Origin: Clostridium kluyveri
GTDB lineage: Bacteria; Bacillota; Clostridia; Clostridiales; Clostridiaceae
Assembly: GCF_001902295.1 (NCBI RefSeq)
Contig: NZ_CP018335.1
Span: 3,410,001 to 3,474,000, forward strand
Length of the DNA stretch: 64,000 bases
Direction of reading: 5' to 3'
The position numbers and the translations under genes are program-made. Position 1 is the first letter of the stretch. The number at the start of each line of letters is the position of its first letter. Below the pieces are notes generated by a model, which did not search any database, was not told the origin of the DNA, and was given only the letters and a program-made list of their open reading frames with translations. Positions 9,239 through 17,285 of this stretch are shown here, in pieces.

Positions 9239-10030
9239 TTAAATTATTGTTCTAACATATTTGTTTGTAATGTACGCACACTGCTCCATATGCTCTTTTG
9301 AAGGAGTCTCAATATCGGGAAGCTGATACGTAAGTCCCAATTTACGGTAAGTATCCGTTCCAAGACGATGATAAGGCAATAGTTGCAGATGATCCACACC
9401 CGGTAGTTCAGCAAGAAACCTTCCAAGGAGCTCCAGATCCTTTTTGGAATCATTCACTCCTGGAATCAGCGGTCTACGAATAATCAGCTTCATACTACTT
9501 CTCTTAGCCCCAGCTTTACGAATGTTGCTAAGAATGACGTCATTGGGAACCCCTATATACTTTTTATGGTTTTCTGGATCCATTAGTTTCAAATCCACAA
9601 AAGCAGTATTTGTACATCTTAGAATAGTCTCGATCTTATTCCAGTCCCCGTAAAAAGAGGTTTCGATACAAGTGTCAATTCCTTCCCAGCATGCACGGCG
9701 CACTAAATTATAAACAAACTCGGATTGTGTAAGAATTTCTCCTCCGGATACCGTCATACCACCACCTGAATGAAAATAAAAAGGAATATCTTTTCGAACT
9801 TCTACCATAACCTCTTCAACAGTCATACTACGGCCATAGGTAATACTTCCATCCATAGTTGTCTGAATCCGTTTATCATGACTTTCAGGAGTTGAACACC
9901 ACTGGCATCGCAGAGGGCATCCTTTCATAAATACAACTGTCCGAAGTCCATCTCCATCGAAAATGGAACTTTTTTCAATACGAAGTACAGAGCCTGAAAG
10001 ATCCATATTTTCATAACTTTTATAGCTCAT
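9239..10030 (-). CDS. Glycyl radical enzyme activase (radical SAM), short form
   Basis: This radical SAM protein of 263 residues would install the glycyl radical on the neighbouring enzyme. The CxxxCxxC cluster is Cys38, Cys42 and Cys45 (CPLRCQWC). The GGGMTVSGGE block that binds SAM follows near residue 88. Most activases of non-PFL glycyl radical enzymes carry a ferredoxin-like insert with extra cysteines after the radical SAM motif. Here that part has none, so it resembles the shorter pyruvate formate-lyase activase. The start at 10030 has AAGGG in place; a TTG at 10051 does not. It begins 17 bases after the enzyme gene. Confidence 0.9.
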   Translation of the reverse strand: MSYKSYENMDLSGSVLRIEKSSIFDGDGLRTVVFMKGCPLRCQWCSTPESHDKRIQTTMDGSITYGRSMTVEEVMVEVRKDIPFYFHSGGGMTVSGGEILTQSEFVYNLVRRACWEGIDTCIETSFYGDWNKIETILRCTNTAFVDLKLMDPENHKKYIGVPNDVILSNIRKAGAKRSSMKLIIRRPLIPGVNDSKKDLELLGRFLAELPGVDHLQLLPYHRLGTDTYRKLGLTYQLPDIETPSKEHMEQCAYITNKYVRTII

Positions 10031-10047
10031 TATATTGACCCTTTCTA

Positions 10048-12429
10048 TCAACCCCAGCTTTCAATCTCCGTACGCTGAATAATATCATTCTGGATATCCC
10101 TGCCCAGCTCTACAAAGAATGCTGTATAGCCTGCAACTCGTACTAAAAGATCTCTATGATCGTCCGGATTCTCCTGTGCATCCAAAAGAACTTCGGCATC
10201 GATAATATTATACTGTGTATGATAAATATCCAATGTACACTGAGTCTTCAACATAACCATCATATTATTTAGTCCACGCTCGCCTTCAAGAAGTTTCGGA
10301 TCAATCTTTAGATTCATCTGTGTTCCCTGAGTAAAACGTGTATGTGGTAAGTTACTTATAGATTTCAAAAGTGCAGTAGCACCATTTACATCAGTACCAC
10401 CTGTAGCACCGATACCATCTGCAAGAGGTGTCCATGCTTTACGTCCAGAAGGAAGCGCTCCTACGCTTTGTCCGATTGGCACGTTACCAGATACGGGAAG
10501 CATACCTGCTGTCAATTTACCAAATGGTGAATCATATTTCTCAATCTGATCCACAAGATAGTTGTAGATTTCTCCAGCACAAAAATCAGCCTTGGGATCA
10601 TCATTTCCGTATTTTGGCGCATCCATACACATCTTATAGATATCATCATATCCTTCAAAATTTGCATCCAACGCTTTGCAAAGTTCATCCATAGTCAATT
10701 TCTTTTCATCGTAAATAAGATTTTTAATATCTGCCACAGAATTAATGATGTCTGCCTGTCCAATGATATTGATACCATTACCTACATTAAACTCAGCTCC
10801 TCCATTTGCGTAATCTTTGCCTACCTTCATACAGTTCGGATATGTCAACGAAAGCGCTGCAACTGGACGATAATTCTCGCTAAGATAATCCAAATAGGAG
10901 TTCATTGTTGCCATGGTATGTGTGAAATAAGCAATCTGTTTTTTGATTGCTGCCATAAAATCGTCGAATGTCTTAAAGTCACGAGGATCGCCAGTCTGAA
11001 TAGAAATCTGCTCACCGGTCTTACGGCTCTTACCATTATTCATAACCATATCTACAACGCCACCCATGCTGATTTCACCGATATCAGTATAAGATTTTAA
11101 ACGTCCTTCCAGATTCGTCTCAACGCAGCCACATGGAGTCCAGTCCCATGCCTGTGACATTGGAATACCCTTATTAAGAAGCATCTTGATACCAGCATCA
11201 TCATGATAGATAGCAGGCATCGTACGTCCCATACGGATGCACTCTGCAGCTTTTCTTAAGAATGAATCCGGGTTTTTGGAAATATTGTAACGAACGGTCA
11301 TGTTTGGTTCTTTCAGGGCAGTATCTTCTGTAGCCTGAATTGTCATATAGGAAAGATCATTAACAGCGTCATTTCCATATTGATCAATACCACCTGCGCA
11401 AACCTGAACAGTCATATTATAACCTGCGGAGAAAGCAGCACTTTCACCGTCTTGAAATAACCCCATTTCTGCAATCTTAATCCAAAAACAATCCATAAGT
11501 TCCTGAGCTTCATCCTGTGTCAATATACCATCTTTAATATCTTTCTTATAATAATCAATAAGATACTGATCCATACGACCTAAATTGTAGGAAGAGGCAT
11601 TCTGCTCCATGAAGATACAGAACTCATAAGTAAGCATACTCTGCAGTGCCTCATAGAAGTTGCGAGGTGGATTTGCAGGAACGTTGCGGTTCACTTCTGC
11701 AATTTTTAACAGTTCTGCCTTACGTATCTCATCTGTTTCTTCTGCTGCCATCTTCTCAGCTAGATCTGCATGACGGTTAGCAAGTGCAATGATACCTTCA
11801 GCTGAAATAATAAGCGATTTATAGAAGATTATCTGTTTCAGTACATCTTCTCCATTTGCATCATCAAGAGCAGCAAGTTTTTCTTCAGCTTCTTTCTTAA
11901 TTCCAGAAATACCTTTTTCAAGAAGAGTTCTCCATCCAGGTGTATTCTCACCATATCCACGAACAAACTTTTTATCAACATACAGCATTCCGCCATCACG
12001 CATTGTTCTTACATCTTCAGGCATCATTGCATTCCAACGATCAAGAACACATTTACCTCTCCAATAAGGAGCCACTTCATCCATGAAGAGTTTCTTGTTC
12101 TCATCAGACAGATAAAATGGATCATATTTACGTGTACTGATAGTATCCAGCTCTTTCTCAATTACGGAGCAAGCAGAATCTGGATTGAGGATTCCCGCAC
12201 GTGGTTTGAATGCAACACCGCCAACTAAAAGTTCATTGTCCTGAATGTAAATCGGTTTATTCTCATATACATTCTTCATAGCGGTAGCTTTCTGAATCTG
12301 CCATGGCTGGCCTTCTGTGGCTTTAAATCCTTGGGTTACATAGTAAGCATCCAGAATGTCCATTTCAACACGATGAGACATATAATTTTCTCTCAGTGCC
12401 TGTATTCTCTGCATATAATCTTTTAACAT
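10048..12429 (-). CDS. Glycyl radical enzyme, eliminase class, substrate unknown
   Basis: The 793-residue product has the PFL-like barrel and the C-terminal glycine loop RVAGYTAFF with the radical site at Gly767. The active-site loop reads PCGCVETN, giving thiyl Cys435 and base Glu437. The C-x-E pattern marks dehydratases and related eliminases and rules out pyruvate formate-lyase, which has two adjacent cysteines. Length and numbering are close to trans-4-hydroxyproline dehydratase HypD, and a ProC-like reductase is nearby. However, the substrate-contacting residues I remember from HypD (His160, Asp278, the Ser334/Asp339 stretch) appear replaced. It may act on a different hydroxyproline isomer or derivative, or on something else. 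Confidence 0.88.
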   Translation of the reverse strand: MLKDYMQRIQALRENYMSHRVEMDILDAYYVTQGFKATEGQPWQIQKATAMKNVYENKPIYIQDNELLVGGVAFKPRAGILNPDSACSVIEKELDTISTRKYDPFYLSDENKKLFMDEVAPYWRGKCVLDRWNAMMPEDVRTMRDGGMLYVDKKFVRGYGENTPGWRTLLEKGISGIKKEAEEKLAALDDANGEDVLKQIIFYKSLIISAEGIIALANRHADLAEKMAAEETDEIRKAELLKIAEVNRNVPANPPRNFYEALQSMLTYEFCIFMEQNASSYNLGRMDQYLIDYYKKDIKDGILTQDEAQELMDCFWIKIAEMGLFQDGESAAFSAGYNMTVQVCAGGIDQYGNDAVNDLSYMTIQATEDTALKEPNMTVRYNISKNPDSFLRKAAECIRMGRTMPAIYHDDAGIKMLLNKGIPMSQAWDWTPCGCVETNLEGRLKSYTDIGEISMGGVVDMVMNNGKSRKTGEQISIQTGDPRDFKTFDDFMAAIKKQIAYFTHTMATMNSYLDYLSENYRPVAALSLTYPNCMKVGKDYANGGAEFNVGNGINIIGQADIINSVADIKNLIYDEKKLTMDELCKALDANFEGYDDIYKMCMDAPKYGNDDPKADFCAGEIYNYLVDQIEKYDSPFGKLTAGMLPVSGNVPIGQSVGALPSGRKAWTPLADGIGATGGTDVNGATALLKSISNLPHTRFTQGTQMNLKIDPKLLEGERGLNNMMVMLKTQCTLDIYHTQYNIIDAEVLLDAQENPDDHRDLLVRVAGYTAFFVELGRDIQNDIIQRTEIESWG

Positions 12430-12468
12430 GATATATTCCTCCTTTATAATTATTATTTTTTTCTTTCA

Positions 12469-13794
12469 TTAACTTGTAGATAATCTCTTATCCGTATCTA
12501 CCAAATGAATATGTTTTACGGAAGTTTCTGGTGCAAACAGATGGCAAACCACTCCTCCGATAAGCAATATGGCAAAGCAGACACCTAAAGTACCATATAC
12601 ACCAACGCCTTTTACAAGAATTGGAAGCAGAAAAGTTCCTGCAGCTGCTCCAAGTCGACTGAAGGCAATAACTATACCAACACCTGTGCCTCGAACACGA
12701 TCATCAAATAATTCTGGTGGATATGGATTTTCTATTACAACAGCAATTGACATAACCAGTGCATATACACAGAATGAAGTAACCATAATAATAGTTGGTC
12801 CGTTATGTCCTACAATCATCACACCTAGTGCAATGGCAGCAATATAAAATGTTGAAACAAGAAAGCGTTTTCTCGAAATCCTGTTACACAGATAGGTTCC
12901 GATGAATGCTCCTGCCATACAGAAGACATCGTATAAAATACTAGATGTATTTGCATTTCCCATATTCAATTTACTAATTAATATAGGAAGAAAGATACCT
13001 ACTCCAAAGTAAGGGAAAACCTGACATGCCCAAAACGCTCCACCTACAAGTGTATTTTTTCGATATTTGGGACTAAACAATTCCATCACAGATACTTTTT
13101 CATTAAGTTCTTTCTTTTCTTCCACAACAACACAATATTCATCTCCAAGTTTTTCCGTAATCAGCTTGTTTGCCTCCTCCAACCGGCCAACTGTAGCCAG
13201 CCATGCAGGAGATTCTGGAACCCCTATAACAATTCTTGAAATAGCGGCAAGTGCACCTGGAATAACTGAAGTAATGAAAATGACATGGTAATCTGTAGAT
13301 AAGTTTCCCATAATCAGTCCTGCAAAGAAGGAAGCTACATAACCAAATGTCCAGAAAATAATAAACCTACTCAGATAAATCGGTCCGTCCTTAGGTGAAA
13401 ACCACTCTGAAATAATTGTAGATCCCACTGTATAATCAACAGCAATACAAAGACCGATACAGATACGCAGAACCATTAAAATTTCAACACTTGATGTAAA
13501 AAGCTGAAGGATAGAAAATACGGAAAATAATACCATACCCAATATCAACAATTTGCTTCTGCCAATTTTATCTGCAATATTGCCAACAACAAGGCTCCCT
13601 GCAAGTCCAATCAGTGTTCCGGCTCCCAACAACCCAACCCAAAAAGTACTTAACCCCAATTTATCCTGAGCTTGTGTTACTGCTGTACCTGCAATCCCCA
13701 AAGCATACCCACACGCAATCTGGCCTAGAATAGTACAGACATATAGCATCAGATGGAATTTCATAAATGGCGCTTCTTTATAATTTTTTTTCAT
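12469..13794 (-). CDS. MFS transporter, sugar/metabolite porter type
   Basis: The 441-residue product has twelve predicted membrane helices and the MFS loop motif GNIADKIGRSKLL between helices 2 and 3. The second half-motif is DRVRGTGVG. It is the first gene of the glycyl radical operon and presumably imports the substrate. The start at 13794 is odd. The ribosome site AAGGAG is ideally placed for another ATG at 13804, which opens only an 8-codon frame. The real start lies ten bases further on, after a TCATTTTTTT duplication. The composition matches the GC-richer island. Confidence 0.85.
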   Translation of the reverse strand: MKKNYKEAPFMKFHLMLYVCTILGQIACGYALGIAGTAVTQAQDKLGLSTFWVGLLGAGTLIGLAGSLVVGNIADKIGRSKLLILGMVLFSVFSILQLFTSSVEILMVLRICIGLCIAVDYTVGSTIISEWFSPKDGPIYLSRFIIFWTFGYVASFFAGLIMGNLSTDYHVIFITSVIPGALAAISRIVIGVPESPAWLATVGRLEEANKLITEKLGDEYCVVVEEKKELNEKVSVMELFSPKYRKNTLVGGAFWACQVFPYFGVGIFLPILISKLNMGNANTSSILYDVFCMAGAFIGTYLCNRISRKRFLVSTFYIAAIALGVMIVGHNGPTIIMVTSFCVYALVMSIAVVIENPYPPELFDDRVRGTGVGIVIAFSRLGAAAGTFLLPILVKGVGVYGTLGVCFAILLIGGVVCHLFAPETSVKHIHLVDTDKRLSTS

Positions 13795-13965
13795 TTTTTT
13801 TCATTTTTTCTCCTTTCATATGCTTTCGTTAATATATTAACATTCAATTGTTCAAACCGGAAATACCTATGGTGAATATCACTATTCAAAAAATAAATAG
13901 TACGTTTTTCAAAACATGATGTCATTCCAAAATTTTCTACAGTTTTACAGTTACATATTGCTTAA

Positions 13966-14277
13966 TTTAGCCTGGATCTATTGATTTTACTGGGATTCAG
14001 GCTTAAATTAAGTGGATTAAAAATAGATTATTTTACAGATTGGTTGGAGCAAAAAATGTTTTTACCATATGGTAAGTATCCTACTTCAAATGAAAATATA
14101 TGGATAGGATGGATCAAATTTTTAACATTTATGTACATAATATCAGGAGATAATTTTTTAGATAACATTAATAGGAGTTTTGATGAAATTTGGAATTACG
14201 AAACTAGTGCAAGAGATTTAGAACGTATAATTAAACGTTCTACTGAAGGGGTGATTAGGAGTGTTAAAGGAGTGTAA
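13966..14277 (+). pseudogene. Orphan reading frame, probable gene remnant
   Basis: An open frame of about 100 codons has only a TTG (13981) as possible start and no ribosome site. It encodes GLKIDYFTDWLEQKMFLPYG and then a helical charged C-terminus. A second frame overlaps its end and continues to 14362 (VLKECNKEVLGFLKE...), as if one gene had been frameshifted. I do not recognise the family. It sits at the right edge of the island, next to the terminator of rpoN. Confidence 0.35.
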
Positions 14278-14347
14278 CAAAGAGGTTCTTGGATTTTTAA
14301 AAGAAACTGAGAGAAGTGAAGAATATAATGATGCTGGGCGCACATAT

Positions 14348-14380
14348 AAAAGGGAGAATTAAAATCTTTTTCTCCCTTTT
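14348..14380 (-). terminator. Terminator overlapping the end of rpoN
   Basis: AAAAGGGAGAA pairs with TTCTCCCTTTT across an 11-base loop, then TATAT on the minus strand. The stem includes the last codons and stop of rpoN. Confidence 0.65.
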
Positions 14381-15726
14381 GATGACTTTATACCCATTTC
14401 TTCTCTATATTTGGCCACAGTTCTCCTTGAAATATTCATGCCTTGCTCATTAATTAAATCACATATTTTTTGGTCCGATAGTGGTTTTTTTCTATCTTCT
14501 TCATCTATCATTTTCTTTATGTTATTTTTAATGATTAAACTTGATACATTCTCTTCATTAAAACTTGTAATCATACCCGTAGTAAACAAATCCTTTATTT
14601 TTATGGTACCCCTGCTTATGTGTATATATTTATCCCTTATAGCCCTGCTTACAGTGGACTCATGCACATTCATACTATTTGCTATTTCTTTTAATGTCAT
14701 AGGCTTTAGATAATTTTCCCCATAATCAAAATAATCCCTTTGAATTTCCAGTATTTTTTCTAGGACTCTATAAATAGTACTTTTTCTATGTTGTATACTT
14801 TTTATCAAAAATAATGCACTGTTTAATTTTTCTTTTACATAACTTACTGCATCTTTATCAGTATCATTATTTATTATATCTTTATACATAGCATTTATAG
14901 TAAGTCTTGGCGTTAAATCATCATTCATAATTATAAAATATTCATTATCTATTTTTTTTATATATGCATCTGGTGATATATACCTTACACTTTCTCCTGT
15001 ATAAAATCCCCGGGAAGGTTTAGGGGAAAGTGTCTTTATTAAATCTCCATATTCCTGAGCCTGCTTCACATCTATATTCAACTCTTTTGCTATAACATTA
15101 TATTTATTTTCTGCTATAAACTCCAGATATTTATCAATTATTATAAATATATTCTCCTCATCCATACCTTTTTGCTCTATCTGTATTTTTAAGCATTCCC
15201 CTAAATTTCTCGCTCCTATTCCATGAGGCTCTAAAGAATGAATCAAATCTACACAATATGATGCCAGTTCTTTTGAAATTTTCAATTCTTCTTCTATTTC
15301 CTCATTTTCCAGTATTAAATATCCTCTATCATCTATATTTTCTATAATATATAAACATATTGTCTTTATACAATGGTTTTCATCAAGATCCCTTATTTGA
15401 TCTTTCAAATACTCTTTTAAAGACTTTTCTTCAGAAATAAAATTAAAGGGAGATACTTCCTCGCCAGAGTTTCTATCATAACTATGATGACTATAGTTGT
15501 CAAAATCTAAATTTTTTATAATTTCTTTATACTCAAGTTTATCTTTCTCTACTTTATCCACATTGGATTCTTTAATATCAAGCACAGGATTTTCCTGAAG
15601 TTCTTTTTCCACATATTCCTGAAGTTCAAAGCTTGACATTTGAAGCAACTTTATGGATAATTGCATTTCCTGGGTCATGGCCAATCTTTGCTCCTGAGTT
15701 AAATTAAGAGCAAAATCCATTTTCAC
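14359..15726 (-). CDS. rpoN: RNA polymerase sigma-54 factor
   Basis: The product is about 455 residues. Its N-terminal glutamine-rich activator region includes LTQEQRLAMTQEMQLSIKLL. A core-binding domain and a helix-turn-helix (SMNVHESTVSRAIRDKYI) follow. The C-terminal RpoN box reads SRRTVAKYREEMGI instead of ARRTVAKYREELxI. Sigma-54 directs transcription from -24/-12 promoters with help from AAA+ activators. A GTG at 15726 with GGAGG upstream is the likely start; an ATG two codons later is possible. The gene lies next to two operons that have sigma-54 promoters and close to an activator gene. Confidence 0.95.
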   Translation of the reverse strand: MKMDFALNLTQEQRLAMTQEMQLSIKLLQMSSFELQEYVEKELQENPVLDIKESNVDKVEKDKLEYKEIIKNLDFDNYSHHSYDRNSGEEVSPFNFISEEKSLKEYLKDQIRDLDENHCIKTICLYIIENIDDRGYLILENEEIEEELKISKELASYCVDLIHSLEPHGIGARNLGECLKIQIEQKGMDEENIFIIIDKYLEFIAENKYNVIAKELNIDVKQAQEYGDLIKTLSPKPSRGFYTGESVRYISPDAYIKKIDNEYFIIMNDDLTPRLTINAMYKDIINNDTDKDAVSYVKEKLNSALFLIKSIQHRKSTIYRVLEKILEIQRDYFDYGENYLKPMTLKEIANSMNVHESTVSRAIRDKYIHISRGTIKIKDLFTTGMITSFNEENVSSLIIKNNIKKMIDEEDRKKPLSDQKICDLINEQGMNISRRTVAKYREEMGIKSSKGRKRF

Positions 15727-15756
15727 CTTTATACACCTCCCATCTAAGATTATTAT

Positions 15757-15790
15757 CAAGTGATTCTTATGTTCATCGCATAAGAATCAT
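15757..15790. repeat. Short hairpin related to the dispersed palindromic element
   Basis: ATCAAGTGATTCTTATG is followed by a 7-base loop and CATAAGAATCATT. The first 15 bases are identical to the left end of the 150-bp element found at 15917, 42627 and 47675. It may be a solo end or internally deleted copy. It lies just upstream of rpoN. Confidence 0.6.
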
Positions 15791-15916
15791 TTTCTACCAC
15801 TATTATTATATCATGAAGTCACAGAATTGATGAAAACTTTTTCAAATACTATGTCAGAAATATTATCCTTATATGTTATATTAGGTGTTTCTTAGTAATA
15901 GAACTGTATCATTTAG

Positions 15917-16063
15917 ATCAAGTGATTCTTAGGTTCAGGTGGAGTTTGCTGTAGGAACTGCTTATCTCCATCTGAACCTTAGAAGAACTTATCCAGGCGC
16001 ATAGCAGTGCTTATCTCCCTTTGAAGAAGATGGGAGTATTAGCAATGGTAGATGTTCGGATAA
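15917..16063 (+). repeat. Dispersed palindromic element, copy A (147 bp)
   Basis: The copy starts ATCAAGTGATTCTTAGGTTC and forms a long hairpin: AGGTTCAGGTGGAG pairs with CTCCATCTGAACCT. A conserved tail of about 80 bases follows (AGAAGAACTTATCC, TAGCAGTGCTTATC, GAAGATGGGAGT) and ends TTCGGATAA. Copy B at 42478-42627 matches it along the whole length except the hairpin loop. It lies between the 4hbD terminator and rpoN. It has no transposase, so it resembles a miniature non-autonomous element. Confidence 0.85.
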
Positions 16064-16100
16064 AAAAGAGGACATTTCACAATATGGAAATGCCCTCTTA
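16061..16100 (-). terminator. Terminator of the 4-hydroxybutyrate operon
   Basis: On the minus strand AAGAGGGCATTTC pairs with GAAATGTCCTCTT across a short loop and is followed by TTTTATCC. It abuts the end of palindromic element copy A, which supplies part of the T-run. Confidence 0.8.
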
Positions 16101-16132
16101 AGATGGGATATTTAATGATTGTAGGTTACATA

Positions 16133-17248
16133 TTAATATAACTTTTTATATGTGTTTACTATGTCTTCTCTTGAAAAAGGTTCATAATTGTTTACCAACA
16201 GTCTCTGCTGTCCTTCTATTACTGAATCAGCAAAAGTTTCAATTTCTTCCTCTTTCATTCCATATTCTCTTAATGGTTTTCTTGACAATAATTTATCTAA
16301 AAGCTGTGATAAACTGTCATAAGCTTCATTTTCATCACATTTTAGTATACCTGCTAATAGTTTATTTACATCTTTAATCTTGCCATTTGGATTTTTCTCA
16401 TAATAAGTTTTAAATATTTCTGTAAAGAACAGATAATTTGCCTCTCCATGAGGTACATGATAATTTCCGCCTATTGGATATGAGAGTGCATGAACCGCTC
16501 CTACTCCTGCATTTCCAAAAGCTATACCTGCATAATTGCTGCCTATAACAAAATCCTCAATTATTTCAGTTCTGTAATCATTCCCTTTTTCTACCATTTG
16601 CATGTATCCATTTAAAATTAACTCCATAGCTTTTACACTAAACATGTCAGTATAAGGATTTGCATTTGGAGATACATAAGCTTCTGTTGCATGTATTAAT
16701 GCATCTACGGAACTGGTTACGAAAAACTTATATGGAAGTCCTTTTATAAATTCTGGTACAAGTACTGCATAAGTTGCGTATAACTCATCTGAAGCAATTC
16801 CTTTTTTAGTATGTCTTCTCTTTAATTCTGCAACTGATACATTTGTAACTTCTGAACCTGTTCCACATGTAGTTGGAACTATAATTAATTCTTTGTTTTT
16901 TACAAGAGGTACTTTTCCCTCAAACAAATCTAATGAATCATCAGTATACTTAAGACTGAGGATTTTGGCTATATCTATTACAGATCCTCCTCCTACAGCA
17001 ATAATTCTATTATACTTTTTATCTCCAATATCCTTAATTATATTGTTTATCATTTCATCAGAAGGTTCACCAAGTCCATATTTCTCCTGAAATACAGCAT
17101 CTGCACCATCATTGAATTTCTCAAGGAAAGGTTTATATAAAAATTCATTAGTAAGTATAAAGTCACCTTTTCCAACCTTAAAGAATTTCATAAACTCCTC
17201 TGCAGTATCAAATTTATAAACATCAGGTGCCAATTTTAATAACTTCAT
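16133..17248 (-). CDS. 4hbD: 4-hydroxybutyrate dehydrogenase (iron-type alcohol dehydrogenase)
   Basis: The enzyme reduces succinate semialdehyde to 4-hydroxybutyrate with NADH in the cytoplasm. The 371-residue length matches the C. kluyveri enzyme. It is a type III alcohol dehydrogenase, with the nucleotide-binding GGGSVIDIAK (about residues 96-105) and TCGTGSEVTN. Metal-binding residues are in DALIHATEAY, ALSYPIGGNYHVPHGEAN and the following histidine-rich stretch. AGGAGG precedes the ATG. It is the last gene of the operon after sucD, and a terminator follows. Confidence 0.95.
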   Translation of the reverse strand: MKLLKLAPDVYKFDTAEEFMKFFKVGKGDFILTNEFLYKPFLEKFNDGADAVFQEKYGLGEPSDEMINNIIKDIGDKKYNRIIAVGGGSVIDIAKILSLKYTDDSLDLFEGKVPLVKNKELIIVPTTCGTGSEVTNVSVAELKRRHTKKGIASDELYATYAVLVPEFIKGLPYKFFVTSSVDALIHATEAYVSPNANPYTDMFSVKAMELILNGYMQMVEKGNDYRTEIIEDFVIGSNYAGIAFGNAGVGAVHALSYPIGGNYHVPHGEANYLFFTEIFKTYYEKNPNGKIKDVNKLLAGILKCDENEAYDSLSQLLDKLLSRKPLREYGMKEEEIETFADSVIEGQQRLLVNNYEPFSREDIVNTYKKLY

Positions 17249-17285
17249 ATCTTTTTCCTCCTTATATACTTTTTAATAACAGTTC

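Noticed and set aside
10048..12429. Pyruvate formate-lyase
   Set aside because: The active loop is C-G-C-V-E rather than two adjacent cysteines, which points to an eliminase. The neighbours are not formate genes.
10048..12429. Arylacetate decarboxylase such as HPAD
   Set aside because: Those enzymes are about 100 residues longer, and HPAD has a small partner subunit. No such subunit gene is present.
15757..16063. CRISPR array suggested by repeated ATCAAGTGATTCTTA
   Set aside because: Only two nearby copies exist, without regular spacing, and other copies lie far away in single form.
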